A DNA stretch of 64,000 bases from Apus apus (GCF_020740795.1 NC_067299.1:5688001-5752000); one strand, 5' to 3'; shown: positions 46,109 through 61,100, counted from the stretch's first letter. Notes: generated from the letters alone by a model not told the origin. Program-made: numbers and translations.

Positions 46109-49100
46109 CTAAAATAACAAGAATTGAAACAAGTGTGAGAGTCTCATCTGCTCCAGGATCAGAAAGCTAGAGTGGAAAATGGATACTGCAGAGGTACTAC
46201 TCCAGAATGGCCAGACCCTCTCACTCTGAACACACCACCTGACCAACAAGATTGTATTTTAGACTGCAAAGTCTTTGCAGGTGGACAAAGCCCCCCAGTC
46301 ATCACCCCTGATGTCTGCTTTGCCTGTCACCCCCTGGTTCAGAGGAGCCATCTGAAGAGCTTGCTGCTCAATCTGAACCTGGCAACTAACTCACCTTGCT
46401 TCACACATCTTCTACTCCTGCTACATAGCCATGCCAGATAAAAGCTTGTTTGCCAGCCAGAGAGAGCTACTGCGTTTAATTCACTGGCTCAAATTTTGCT
46501 ATGATTTAGGCAGGTGCAATTATTTGTATTAGTGTTATTCCAGGCTGAATTTGATCCACTTTCTTCTGTTAACTGAATCTGCTTTACAACAGCAGCTTCT
46601 GAACAGAGCGTGTGAAGCCATGAACAAGCTTCAAACATCTTGGTGTTTGTTGCTAGGAGATACTTTCCAATGCCTCACAGCTATCTATTAAAAAAAATAT
46701 TCTAACTCTGTTCCCTACATCCTGGATTTCCTGCAGAGATTTCTAAAAATGCCATTGCCTACCACATATAGCCAAAAGTCAATATTTGTAGCAAAAAAAA
46801 ACCCTACAGTTCCCCCTCTTCTGTACAGACACACAGGAAGATACAGATTCAGAAACCCACTGCAGTGAATTTTCCCAACACAACAGAAGTAGCACAAAAC
46901 CAGAAGCTTTTCACAAGATACAAACATGCAGACAAGACAAAAGGGAGGCTCTGGAGCATGTTAGTTGATCGGATCAAGTGTTACAATCACAAAAAATGAC
47001 TAGAAGAAAAGGATTCATGATTGGTACAATTGAGAATGAGAGCTGAAAGCCAGCTAGCAGTTCAGCCTTCCACACTCAACTAAATGGTTCTATAAAGAAT
47101 ATGTTTTTTACAGATTCATACTTTTCTAGGAAGCTCTTCCACGGGTTTCTCTTCTTTCTGAAATAATGTTGAAACCAAAAAGTCAGCAAAACTGCCGAGA
47201 GGTGTTAATTGGTTGGCACTACCCTGTGCATGGCCTGGGATTCCCTCCCAGCTCTGCTAATTGCAATACTCCCCTCCTGGTGATCCTCAGAGCTGAACTT
47301 TGTGAAGAAAACTCGTTAAAAGATTTTTATTAAATAAATAAATAAAAAGATATATCTTTTAAAGTCTTACTATCCCCGTTTTTTCCCCCATTATGAACCA
47401 TTTAACTCATCCCTTTATCCACATCTGCCACAACCCACAGCCCAAGGAATGTAGGACACAGACTGAGTCCCACCTACAGGTCAGATTTTGCCTTTGCCAC
47501 TTCCAGTTACAAACTATAGTCATGAAATCTTTTTAAATACAGCCAAGGCCTAAATAAAAGTCCAGACTGTAACTGAAATAATGAGTTTAACAGCAGAAGC
47601 CATTCTACTTACTTTACTTCTTGAATCCACATTGAGGAGGCACACTCCACAGGCAAGATCTTGGGCATTTTTAATCCCTGGACGCAGCATACAAGAGGAG
47701 AAATCCAGTGAGTTTTCATCTGGCTAAAGAAATGAGAAAAGAAAACTTAAGCATTCTCAGTGACTGAAAAAGTTTCAGACATCATGATAAAAACTATTGA
47801 TCTGGTTGCTGCCAGGAGCCACAGCCTCCCACCAGCAAGGTGGCACAGATGAGATATTGCATTTTCTCATAGACTGATGTGTGATTTAATCAAAGCCATT
47901 AGTAGGTATTTGCAATCCTGCTATGCAATCTCCACCAGCATTAATTTATAACACTCAAGCTCTTGAAGAAAAAAAAAAAAAAAAAAGGGTTAGACTACAA
48001 AGGAAAGGATTCTTAAGTTCCACCTTCCCACATCAAAAGGGGAAGAAACTTCTGAGGAAAGAGCCCAGGCGGCGGCTGCTCCGTTTCAACTGCAGAATAT
48101 TAAGAACTGGCTGAAGATAAACACTGGAATGCAACAACTATTTGTGCAGCTGCAAGGGAAGGAGCCATCGCCAGTGCAGCTTTCCCTCACTTGTATTTGA
48201 AGTGGTGTCTGTAGCAGTGTTTATTGTCCTGAATTCCCTATTATTCCCTGAAAAGGCAGTTGTTATCCTTTGCTGAAGGTTTTTCTGAAGCTGGAGCACT
48301 ACAAAATGGGATATTGAGGTTAACCAAATCATGGAAGAATTAAGGTCACCAGCCATACACAAGAGAGAGGCAAAGGCTGGGAGAGAATAAGCCTGCAAAT
48401 ATGTAATAAATTCATATAGTCACTTTTCCAGTACACAATCTTACATCTCAGCCACAAGGTAAATGCTAATTGACAACTTTGCATAAGGCTGGTATAAAAC
48501 TGTGGAAGTTTTGCTTGAAGATATCAGTGCAAATGAAAACAACGACTAGAAATGCAAGAAGCTTAAAAACCAAAAAGAATGGGGTGATCCTTGAACATGT
48601 GTAATCTTAATCCACACTCTAGGTATGCTGATCACGTTCCCCTGCTGAATGGCTGGAGAATAATTGGAATCAGGGAAAAAAAAAAACAACCACCCTTTAA
48701 TCTTTAAGTAGATCAATCAAATTAATAAAGGCACTCTAATATTTGTTTACCAAATGTGTGAGTGAAGCAAATGAGAAGGTCAGCCTGTAATTTGCAGTGA
48801 AAAACCACAAGGCTGTGCATAAAATCACTTTGTAACAAAATCCTTTAAAAAGATAAAATTAACCTTTCCAAGCACATGCCTCTGAGCTAGAATACTGCTC
48901 TCTGCCTAATTGGCACTTCTGCATCACTTGAGATCAGTGCCTGCAACACCCGGGGAAGAAGGTACAGGTTCCACACCTGCCAGTGGCCCAGGTGGAGAAA
49001 AGAAGCAGAAAGGCATGATTTTGAGAGCTACAGGAGTCCCTGTCTCTTAGATAACTTCACAGGCACTGTGTGTTTATGTGAAGTCATTACTTGCAGCTCC

Positions 49101-52100
49101 CACTATGTTTAAAATTCATCTGGACCGGTGCAGCTTGGAGGACATGTGGCCAAGCTTTTGGACTTTAAGGTAATCCCTGTAATCTTCCAAGGAAAAGAAC
49201 CTTAAGAACTAAATTTTAATCCACTTGCCTATATCAGGAGAGGATCCTGATAAGTTTTTAGGTTGTTACTATCAGCAATGGCAGAGTTCAAACAGGTGAA
49301 TACCAGTCTATCAGCTTCATCTGCCAAGCAGTAAAATACTGAAGGTATAGATTTCATATTGTGACAGACTTTGTGCAACACAGGACAGCACCAAAAATTC
49401 CTGCTTGCCATGACTGTTTGTATTGGAGAGGCTTAAAATGTGTATAAGGGCTGTAAAAAGGGACTGATCTTTTATAATACCTGTTTTGCAGGGAATGCTT
49501 GATGTAATACAGTGACACTAAGAGTTAAAGACTGCTGAGGTACATACTGAGTTAAAGGGATCCATTATGCAAGATGATACCAAGTACCTACAGGTGGATG
49601 GTTCCCTAAAAATATGGGGTTTACCATGGTTGAAGAAAGCCACTTTGCACATTGCATTTCCTGCAACACACACACAACAAAGTGCAAGGTATTTAATGGC
49701 AAGGCGATTTTTTTTTTCCTGCTAATTGTGTGCCTTCTGTACCCAGCCCCAGTGTGCCTTCTTTCTCCTAGCTCCCCTGCAAACCCTTTCCATGGGGTGC
49801 TCATTTCTCCTTCTGTTGCTACATTGTGTTCTCCTGAACTGTGAGCATTAAAAGTAATTGCAGGGATACTGGGAAGACAAGATGTGTCCACATTATTCTG
49901 GCTTCATAAAAACCCCTTGTTTAAATTTTACTAAGTTTCCCTTATTGGAGAGGTCTGCAGACACACAGGATATCATCCCAACCACAAAGACAGTAAGGTA
50001 ACATCATGTTTGCACATAAATAACTGGGAGCTGTTTTCTTACAGCGAGATTTAAACTGGAGATCATTAATAAGTGCATTTTCACTTTGCAAAAGAAAAAT
50101 ACAAACTGTAAAAAGTCAGGACACCCACGAAGTCACTTAACATCTAATTATGTCTTTTTTTCAGTACAGACATAGCTTATTTTTGTTCTTACTGTTAAAG
50201 CAGCAAGTGACATGAAGCTTATTAGGTTGTTCCACACTTTATCAATGTCCTTCAGCAGCTGCTGGAGTTTCTCGCTACAAACAGCGGTTGCTTTGATACC
50301 CAGTTCAACCCTCTTTGTTACTCTGTAGACTTCAACAACCCCTGTTGACACAAAACACAGTGGAGGATTGCAGAGAATTCACAGCAAGCACGGGTTCCTG
50401 AAATTTTGACTCAGAAATAGCAGACAATAGGCATGGCACACAAAAGGTGGTCATGGATGGGTATTTCAAAGTACTAGTTACATTTATCTAGCAGAAGAGT
50501 TGGTTGTTATTTCTGTGCAGGCAAAGATTAAGCTAAAAAAAAATTACTATTTTGGAGAGTAATTATCTGTTTTTCTGAGGAGAACTTTCAGTGCAAGAGA
50601 CATAGTAAAATAAACCATACCCAGTAAGTATTCCATGCCTTGAGCAGACTGGATAACTTCAGTGCAAACGGATGAACTGCTTATTCCATTTAAGGTATCA
50701 TTTGCTTTCTTTATGACCTGGTGGAAATGAATTTCATAAAATGGTGGTGTTATCTACCTTAGAATAATTATGATGAACAATATTGTTCCCAACAGTAACT
50801 GTTACACGAACCAGGACGCAAATTAAATAACAAATAATTGCAATAATCCATCACATGTTTTTACACATTCATACTGTAACTATAAGTAGATCACGGGGAA
50901 AGGAGGAACATCTAAAACCTTAACATATGCCCCTTAATATTTGCATTACCCAAATCATAGTTTTAAGAGGATGCATCCATTGCTATCTAGTTTGATAACA
51001 GCAGGCAGAGTTTTGGCTAATACTCAAATGCAAAGAAGAAATCTTAAGGAAAACTAAACTGGCTGTGAAACATCTGACACCCATTACCAGGAAAGGAATG
51101 TCCTCTCCGCAGAGCACATTAAACAAGGCCATTCCTCAAAAACTGCAGAAGAGCCAGCTGCTATCAATGCCCTGAACAACATGCCTTAGTGGGCACCCAG
51201 AACACAGGAACTTCACATTAACACTTGAGAATTTAGGCAAAAGCCAAACTAATAATAAATGACAGGGAGATTTCTAGAGGATCTTTGGCTGAGGTAGCTG
51301 CTTCGTGACAGATTTTGGTTTAAAAATTGTGATCCATTTGGGCTGATTCATACCCTTCCTCTGCCTATATGTTCTGAAACACTGAATGAGGTGGTACCTA
51401 CAGGAAGGAGGAAAAGGTTTTGAAGAAGACTGAGCACTTACTTGCAGGGCACTCTCCAAGCATCTCTGCCATTCATATGCATACCTCTCACTTTCCTGTT
51501 TGAAAGAAAAGGACAGTCTGCACCTTGTTCCTGCACACAGTGCCCTGTCTCCTCCCCCAAGAGACAAAGTGGACAGGTCTTTTCAGAGACCATTTGCAGT
51601 TAGTTAGGTAAACATTTAACATACTTATTCCTAATTTTCCCCCTCATTCTTTAAATATTCTGAACTGATTTGATTTCGAGGGCCTAGAACTAGTTTCAAA
51701 CAGACGAACATACATGAGTGGGAAAAAGTTTGCATTGCACATGCCTGCTCATGACACATTTGTTACAAGTCTGTTTTCAAGACATTTGGATTAGCAGAAT
51801 TTAATCTGAGTCCTTAACCATCTATTCTCAAGATGAGCAAGAGAAATAGCTACCACCCAGCCAAAAAAGTTCAGCTGTTTGCCCAAGTCAATGGTCTCGG
51901 TGCCAAAACTAGGATTAGATTTAAGTCAGAACTGATTTCATAGAATCATTGAATGGTTTGGGTTGGAAGGGACCTTAAAGATCATCTAGATCCAACCCCC
52001 CTGCATGGGCAGGGACACTTCCCACCAGCCCAGGTTGCTCAGAGCCCCATCCAACCTTGGACACTTCCAGGGAGGAAGCAGCTACAAGTTCAGTTACAAG

Positions 52101-55100
52101 CTTCGACTACAAGGTCAGATCATTCTGACTTTCAGGCAACAGCACTTTTTTTTCCACTTCACAAGACTTTAAAGGCAGGAAAGAAGAAACCTCCTTTAGG
52201 AGCAGTTTCCAACCTTACCCAGATGCTATCTTAGAATTGCACCCTAAATTCAAATAGCTACAGTCCCAAACTGGATACAGAACACCCTTGATATCCTACT
52301 GATGAAAGTCATTGCCAGTTTACTTGTATTCCAGATAATTCCTTACCTCAACTTCCCCAGTCAAGTCTTTGTACTTGTCTCTGATGACAGGCAAGGCAGG
52401 CTTCTCACTTAGAGTATTTGAACGATCTCTAAATGGCTGTTCCAAAACTGGCAAAGGTGAAGAGCGGCTTATTTCTCGGTCACCCAGGCTTAAGCTCCTT
52501 TTATGAGACCCTACAAAGTGAGAATATAAACAAGTTAAGTCTTTTACTCATAAAGGCACAGACTATTTAAAATTAATAAAGCAGTAGCAAGGCATGTCTT
52601 ACTACTCCAGAAGAACAAAGCCTACCATTTACTTGGTGGCTGCTGCAAATTTCCCCAGTTCCTCAATTCTTACAACTTTTTGGCACTAAATTATTCTTCC
52701 TCTAAAAAGAAACCTGCTCCAAACACTTCAGAAATCAAGATTAGACTAGAAAAAAAACAGCCTTTGATAAGGCACGTGCATCATGGTTTTCCTCCACCCT
52801 GAGCAGCCTTACCTTGAACAGACAGGTCAAAAGTAGCCAGCTCACTCTTGATCATTTCTTCACTAGATTTCACCTTGCCTTGGGAAGTGGCCACCAAGAA
52901 GTCAAACTTGCTGATTTTTGGCTTTTCACTTTGGAATTCTCCAAAGTCATCTGTGGACTCCCTTCGCAGTTCAGAGGAGATACCACCAGCAAGGAAATCT
53001 GCCTCTGGGTTTGTGTCCGCTGCTGCTGCTGCTGCATCCTGGGCTTCTGATGAAGGTCTTGCAAAATCACCAAAGTCTCCAATGTCATCGTCACTTGGAC
53101 CACTGGATGTTGGTCCAGAGTCTTTAAAGTTTGCAAAGGCTGCAAAGGAAACATCCTGTAAAGCATCCTCACTAGAAAAGGTTGTCACTTTGGAAACTGT
53201 TGTCATGGTAATGTTTTCTGAACTGCCAAACAAGGTCTCCTTCTTCTGAAGAACAGAGGTAGCTGCAGAAGATCCACTTCCTGAAGACTGGACAAAGGAG
53301 GAAAGCTTCTTGCCCTGGTGAATGTCTTCTTTGTCAGACCAGTCATAGCTTGCCAGGCTGCTGACTGCAGACCCACTGTTACAGCTTCCAAATGGGGCAC
53401 ATTTTAAGTCATCTATATCTGAGAAAAACAAACCCCTACAATTAGAAGCTGAAGTTCAAACGTTAATCTCTCTACACTGTATAAAAACAAGAGTCTTAAA
53501 GAGCTGCATGAACAAACACAGTGAACTTTTGTTTCAATGAAGCTTAAACTAGAGTTTGCACAAAAACAACCTGAAAAACACCCAATGTTTCATAGAAAAA
53601 TACCTCCACTTAATAAATGTAAGCCTTGACCTTTGAATATTGCCTTATATTTTAAGTTCAAAATCACCATCCCTCTCTGGGTAGTGAAGAAACACTAAAA
53701 AAACCCCATAAATGTTCCTAGGCAGTACAGACTGCACAGCTCACCAGTTCAGTTTTCTGATGCTGGCTGCAGCATCTACAATCCAAATGTAAACATGAGC
53801 AACTCACACGTCTTATCGCATTATTTCATCTTATCAAAACCAACCACACAGAAGACTGGGCTAACTTTTTCATTCCCTCCGATAAAGTATTAATAAATTT
53901 TAATTTTATATTCATGCTTCGATACAAAGAATGTATACAAACATGCTGCAATATTTTTGTTAAGAACAGAAATCTGGTGAAGCTTATCACAGTTACCGCA
54001 GCGCCGCACGGCCGACTCTTCAAACTCAAAGGTTCCAGGAATGCCACAGATACTGGAAATAGCATGTTTTAGCTTTTACAAACTATTTATTCTGTTAAGC
54101 GTAGAGAAAATCAAATTATTTTGCAGAAAGCTCCCAAACCTTTCTACTCACCTGGCAATTATATGGGCCAATAGGTTCTTCTCACTGCCATGAGCAGGTA
54201 TGAGATAAAGCCCGGCTGCTTACATTAGAGCCTGCACAGTGAGCAGGGGCTGCTGGGCTTGGTCTGCTACTCATTCAGCTGATCTTTCACGTTTAGACTA
54301 AGATCGATCCAGAGAGAAGGCACAGAGAGCCAGGGGCTGGGTAGTTTTCATTAAAGCATTAAATAAAATTAAAAAAAGCCCTACTCTACTACACTTCGCA
54401 TTTGTTTTCCAGCGTTAACAGTTGTCAGCTTGAATTAGACATTCAGCTGCTGCTTGGTGCCTAGGGTCAAACAGTCTTGAGGTAAAGCCAAGCCAGAGCA
54501 AAAAATATATACTTTTAGCAGCATTTCAGCTGAGACTCTTCTGATAAACATCGTGGTCTTAACCAGCTGGCATGCAGTAGCAGCAACTTGGTTTAATACA
54601 GCCAGGGTGGGAACAAGCTGACTTTCCAGCTGCCCTCTCTATTCAATCTGGCCACTCCGGCCTGAGGATTAAGCCATTTTAACAAAACATTTCTGCCTTC
54701 ATTTATTCGTTTTACTGGAAGGGGAAAGCTAGGCTTTAGGCTGCTTTCCAGGCATGACCCACATACATAGCTAATTAAAAAGTCTGACAAATATGCAATA
54801 TAATGATAGAGCTTAATGGCTCTGACAATAAAAGGCCCTTTGCACCAGGTCAGCCAGGCACGGTGTGTTTGTCTATCAGACCTTCCTAAGGGACAGTCTT
54901 CCTGCAGCTGCTGCATTTGCACATGACAGCACCTCAATCACAAACCCTCACACCTTGCACATATACAGCAGGATTTCAAAGTGCCACTGGAATATTAAAT
55001 TTGTAGAGCAAGCAGTTTACAAAGGGTAAACAGACGAGAGATGAAATCACCTGCTTATGGCAAAACTGCACAGAAAGAAGGCTCTGAGGTGAAAAGGAGC

Positions 55101-58100
55101 TGACTTGCAAGGGATCAGTAATTTATCACAAGAAGCCACACCTTGTGCTCTCAAATATACAGTTTTGTTTAAAGAAGGTAAATGAAAGCTTTGCTAGCAT
55201 TAAAGAGAGTGCCAGAATAACCTCCAAAGTGTTAGCCAACTGTAATTAATCCTGGAAGCCTGAAAACACCCCAGTGAACTAAGCAACCTTTTTGTTTTTT
55301 TCCAACTTGTGTTGACTCCAAACCCCAGCAAAGGTTTAAGAATGGCTCTTGTTTCAGTGTTCACCAGGAAATGAAAAGAAAGACTGATGATCCTACTGTG
55401 AAGATCAGCACATTCACATTCTACTGTGAGTGATTTCTTTGATAACTGCTAAGAGTTGGAGCTTGAAAACACATCCTAAAGGACCAGGTCAGTGTACTCC
55501 TGGGCTGGAGCTCAGCAGCAAGGGGAATTGGGAACTCCTTGTGCCTTCCCTGAAATCAATAGGTCATGGCAGGGAAGGCAGAACAATGTTGTAATTATTC
55601 ACAAGCTAAGATTCAAGACTCTCTAAATGAATTCATGCAGACATGAAACCCATCTGCAAAAGTGTAAGAGCAGAGATGAAATGCAAGAGTTCAATTCCCT
55701 ACATTTTATTTATTTGGATAGCTACAAAAGGATTACTCTGATGAATAAACTTTCCAAAGAGTGTTCTATTACAGGAAAAATACTGTGTTCAGAGACAAAG
55801 TGTTTACAGCTAAAGCAGTCCTAAAACAATTTATTGAACAGCATGTGTAACTCTCCAGCAGCCAAGGTAAAGTAGCTTTTCTAAGAATTTTTATTCTACT
55901 GCAAAAAGCCCAGCACACTGCTGTGCCATGAGCTGCATTTCATCCAATCATTTGCCACAAGTTAGAGGTTTTTGCATAGAGGAAGTAAAATCATCACCCT
56001 TGTCAGAGCTACAGCAAAACTAAAGGCTTATCTGAGCTCTTAGGGTATTCACTGCATAATGAAGCAAGGAGCATTTTCCCCCCTGACAGGGAGCAGAGCA
56101 ACTTACCACCAGACTAATAAGCAAAGAAACAGTTTACATGTGGAAAGCACTTCTTGGTTCACCCTAGAGAACTCTTTGTGATGTGGGTATCTTTATTATT
56201 GGCAAAGAGATCGTTTTATTAAGCAGTGCTAAGAACTGCTCCTCCAACAGCCTTTTCCTTAAAGATCACAGCTAGGTTTAATGAATACAAAAAGCTCCAG
56301 TTACAACACTGCAGTTGTTCCCCCTGATATAACAAAAGCTTCATTTTGCTGTTACGGCAATTTAAAATTTAAAAATATGCATGTGTATCAGGAAAAAGTG
56401 TGTGGGGGGGGGGGAATAATTTGCTTCTAACTAAGCAAAAACAGATGCTACAGAGCTACCTCCATTTCCTCCTGGAGAACACCTAACAGTGAGAACAGAA
56501 GCTGAACTGATGAGAAGCACCAAATTTTATCAAAAAATGGGCAAAGACTAAATAAATTCAAAATCCTATGAAAATGCTTTGTTCTGAAGATACACAATCT
56601 CTTTTTGTAAGGTTAAAGGTGATTTCTTGGTTGGCATTTTTGAATAGCATAAAGATAATTCCTTGTTGAAGCAGGAGAAATCTTACACAGATCACCGGTC
56701 AGGGATCCTGTAATCCTACCACAAGAGAGACATCCACAGATTTTGGGGAAACACAATCATAAAACGGTATTCCAGACTGATCTCAATAGCAATTCTGTGG
56801 TGTCTTTCAGAAATTACAAGAGATGTGAGTTTAGTTTTGTTATAAAAATCAAAAAGCTCCTGTTACCAGCAGAGTTAAAGCCACACATCATCAGCACAGT
56901 CAGCTCGGCACTGGTGAGGCCACAGAACACACCTCAGATTAAATACATGAGATACAGATTCTCAAATCACATATAGATGGGGCAGGGTGGGACGTGTGTG
57001 TGTGTGTGTGTCTGTAAAAATAAAAGTCGGATCCATTAAAAAAAAAAAACCATGTAACCACATTTATTTTTCCTTAAAAATATTTTCTAGAGGACCAAGA
57101 ATGGAAAAAGTGATCTTCACAGTATCATGCTGGAGTGCAGCAAGTTTCCAAAAGCTTTGGAAACCAAACCCAATTTGCATTTTCTTCTAAAGCAAAATAT
57201 TTGAAATATTCACCATTTACAGGCTATCCATTTTGAACTACCAAAACCATAGTCTGACCAGCCTGATGATCACCTGGGGACAGCTACAGGTCCACAAGCC
57301 AGACAAGACAAAGGGCAGAGTAAGAGTGTCAAGGGATATACAGGAGAATCCAGACAGAGAATGAAATACAGCTGTAATGCTGTTTCCCAGTGTTATCTCA
57401 TCTACAGAAAGACTCAGCAGCCTTCATTTGAGCCAACTATAACAACTTATTTCAGCTACCAAGGATTAAGCTATGGCTGGAGGCAGTTTACAAGCTGGAG
57501 CCTTCAATGTCAACAGTTTTATCATTTAAGGAAAACCCTTGACAGCAACCATGATAGCCTAAAGAAACCTGAAGAAGACAATTCAGAAGATTGCAATATA
57601 TTTATGAATTTTAACCAAAATAGGAGACTTTCAAGTTTTTACATTTCAGTTTCTACTTAATTCTGATTAATGAATACAACTCTTTTCTCATTTTTCAGTT
57701 GTTAAGAGTGATGCAGGTGCTAGCTAGTCCTGTTCCTAGTGGAACAGCACCAAACCCAGAACTGTAACCCTAGGAACATCACCAGCAGGCTGAGCAAGAA
57801 GCCCAGAGACTGGACAAGGACAGGCACCAACTCCTCACTGCTTCCAGGGGGCTTCCCTAGCAGAGGTGCAGATGGACCTGGGAGAACACAAAGGCTAGTA
57901 GGTCCTGCTGCTCCCAGGGTCATGCCTGTCAGCAAGCAGAACAATTCAAAGCCCATTTCTCAGCTGAAGCAGCCTGGAACAGCATTAATGAGAAGGGAGT
58001 TACTCCAATTTACTTTGGCCGAAGAATGACAGTGCCTAGCACTGCTAAGGTGGAACCATCAAGAATGCTGACTGTAAGATACATTAAAATGAAGGACAAA

Positions 58101-61100
58101 CGAAAGCTTGAAAAGCTTGTGGAATTAATGACTTTGCTAATTATCTTTTAGTTCTGATGATAAACACTGTTTCATGGCAGAATAAAGATCTCCTGAGCTT
58201 GCACTGGGAGCAGAGGGACAGCTCAGCTCTATCCTGGGGAAGCCCAGGGCACCTGTGTCCCTGCAGCCCTTGGCTCAGCTTGGACAATGCTCAGAACACA
58301 CAGATGCACCCGCTGCTGTGAGAGCCCTTCACAGGATAGAGAAGTGTTGTCAAGCTCTTCTGTTTGCAGAATCACACCAAAGGAGAGCCAGTGAGTGAAT
58401 CTGACTGTCAAGTCTGGACAAAAATGTAATTAAGTACAGAGCCATGAACATTACTCCCCCTCCTCCAGGTATGATTAGCCAAACAAACGCTAACAGCACA
58501 AGCCCTGCAGAATTAAGTCTCTCAGGTTTATGTTCAAGCCTTCAGTTGGAAAAGCTGTAGGGCTGGGCATAACCTACTGGTTATCCAGAAGGTTTGATTT
58601 TTGTTTTTTTCTTTTAAAGTCTCTTAAGACTGGTGTAAAGAAGAAAAAACCCCAAAACATTCCTGGTTTGTTTTTTGCTTTTGTGGCAGCCAACGACAAA
58701 CCCCAGTCTGCACTGGTGTAATGCTTTAACTTTATTTCATTTTAGGTTTTTACTTTGTCTGCTAATTTGACATTAATCCCAAACTGTTAGTGGCCCAGGA
58801 TTTGGAGGAATTTGAAGTGACATAATTATGTGACACAGATTCACAGCTGTCACTCGTGTTTGAGAGCTTTAATATTCAGCAAGCAGGCGTTCCCAAACAG
58901 AAAAGGGAAGCAGGGCCCTTTACTTTGAGGCACTGATTAGCTCACTGGAGATTAGCTAAATAAATATCAGAATATTGTTTAATGGGTTTCTACTCATAAA
59001 GTCCCAGATAGAGACATATTTCCCAGCTGGTTTCCTTCACAAAGGTGTATCAAAACCTTGGGTGGCAGCAGAAAAAAAATCCAGATGAGACAACGGGACA
59101 GAGAAAACAGCACTTGTCTTCAGCCTGAACTACCAGCATACCTTCAAAACCAACTCACAGAAACAACCCTGCCATCCACACATCACCTCTAGTCAATCCC
59201 TCTCAAACACTGCTCTTTTGAAACAGATTGTTCAGCCTGAGATGTAAAGTTTCAGAAGTGCAGAGGGAGTGAGGTCAAAGCTTTTGCAAGAGGAGCAGCT
59301 CATCCCCACCAAGCTCTGCAAGACACAGACACCCACCAGCTTAAGGGGATACTACAACTTTAAACTTTGTATTTTTCAGGAAAGAGAGATAGATTGCTGG
59401 TTTGCAATAAATCACACACATCCCCATATTTTCAAAATATGCCAAGATAATATTTATTAACACAGCAGGACTTACAGATCACAAAAGATAGTGATACATA
59501 GGAGCTTGTAAGGGCATTATCAGAATAAAGCATGCAGGTCAATACTTGCAGAAGAGAGATATCAAAGCAGATCTGAGAAGGCACATTCACACAGGAAATG
59601 TTTAGTCGAAATTAGACATTAGAAAAGCAGCAAAAAATCTGAAGTTGATTAAAATATACAGAGATCTCCAATAATGCCAAAGGAAAAGGTACTTTACAGA
59701 TTTGTAAGTGCAGCAGATGGATAACCCTTTGAGAATACCCAGGTGAGGGTAGCTCTTGCTGCCACCTTGGGCGGGATGTGGGACAAATCAGATTCATGTA
59801 ACACAAGTAGGTGATAATTAAAATGCTTTTGTCTTGGAGCAAAACACAAATTTGGTTTAAAAGAAGCAGCCTGGTTGAAAGTAACAGCATGCAGCCAGTG
59901 CTCAAAGGGTTATACTAAGTAAATGCAAGAGAAATCAGGCAACATTAGTATAATCTTCCTTCCACACAAAGAATAATAGCAAAGTTTAAAGAGACAGTAT
60001 CCCCTTTGGAGAGAGCAAAACAGAAAACCTTTCTTCCCTCAGAGATCAAAGTCCTTCGCATGGGAAGCAACTCAATTTCTTCCCAGTTCCCAGCATAAGC
60101 AACCTACCTGCCCACACCTGGAAGGTAAGCAATGGGAAAATCTCAACAGCCAAAGGATAAGGACCTCTGTATCAGTATGTCAGAAAAGTCAAATCCTTTC
60201 TCACCACCTCTGCCACGCTGCCCTGTCACTGGGGATGTTACAAGGGGCTTCCAAACACACGGTTCCCAATGCCTAGACTCCCCCTTCTCAGCAGTGAGGA
60301 TGACAAAGGGATACTGTCCTTTTTTGACATTAGATTTACAGGTTGAAGAAAATGAAGAGGGGAAAAAAAAAGAATCTGCTTTTTAACTTATGTAAACTTA
60401 AAAAAAAAAAAGGGGGCTTGAACATCAGCAGTTCACAGCTTGAAATGCATCAAACATACACAAAGGAACAGAGATGTATTCGTAACAGATTGTCCAGAGC
60501 GACGCTCCGCTACGAGATCCAAAGAGAGTTCAATGGAGTAAAACTCTCCCTGTGGAAAAACGTCTAGCTTGGCACCATAGGAGAATACAGACTTGTTTAA
60601 GTTTAATAAAAATAGCTTCTAATTAATACTTCAGAGTTCAAAAGTTTAGCAACAAGCACATGATCAGCTAACCCCTTTAAACAAACCGAGAAACAGTCTT
60701 CCCTGCCACAAATGGCAATTATTAATCACTGATTTCTGTGGCAAAAGCTCACATCCTGTAGAAGAGCTACATAAGTCAAACTACCACCAAAAGAGGCTAG
60801 AAAAATATTAGGAAAAAGTGCTTTCAAAACCAAAGTAAACATTCAAGAATACACTGTAGGTGCTACGTTTTTGACAGCTCACTCAACTTGGAATTTTACC
60901 AAGCAGTAATATGAAAATTAAATGTCTTTGCTAATAAATTATTCCTGATATTTTGTACCCTGTTATAGAGTATCTTCCATGTCGAAGTTGCCAACTTAAT
61001 TTTCCCCTACTTAAAAATATCATATAATGCAAAATTACAGTACTGTGTATTTTCTCTACCCATACCTGCAAAAATGGAAGTATTTAATATGGAAATAACC

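Noticed and set aside
47969-47986. A18 run considered as the tail of a processed retrocopy
   Set aside because: No gene-like sequence lies before it and no target-site duplication was apparent.
57361-57660. 99-codon plus-strand ORF inside the SYNRG intron
   Set aside because: No recognised homology, no splice or poly(A) context and unremarkable composition. Treated as chance.
60343-60567. 74-codon plus-strand ORF with a CpG-containing end (near 60,490-60,530)
   Set aside because: It opens in an A-rich tract, has no splice partners and no recognisable domain.
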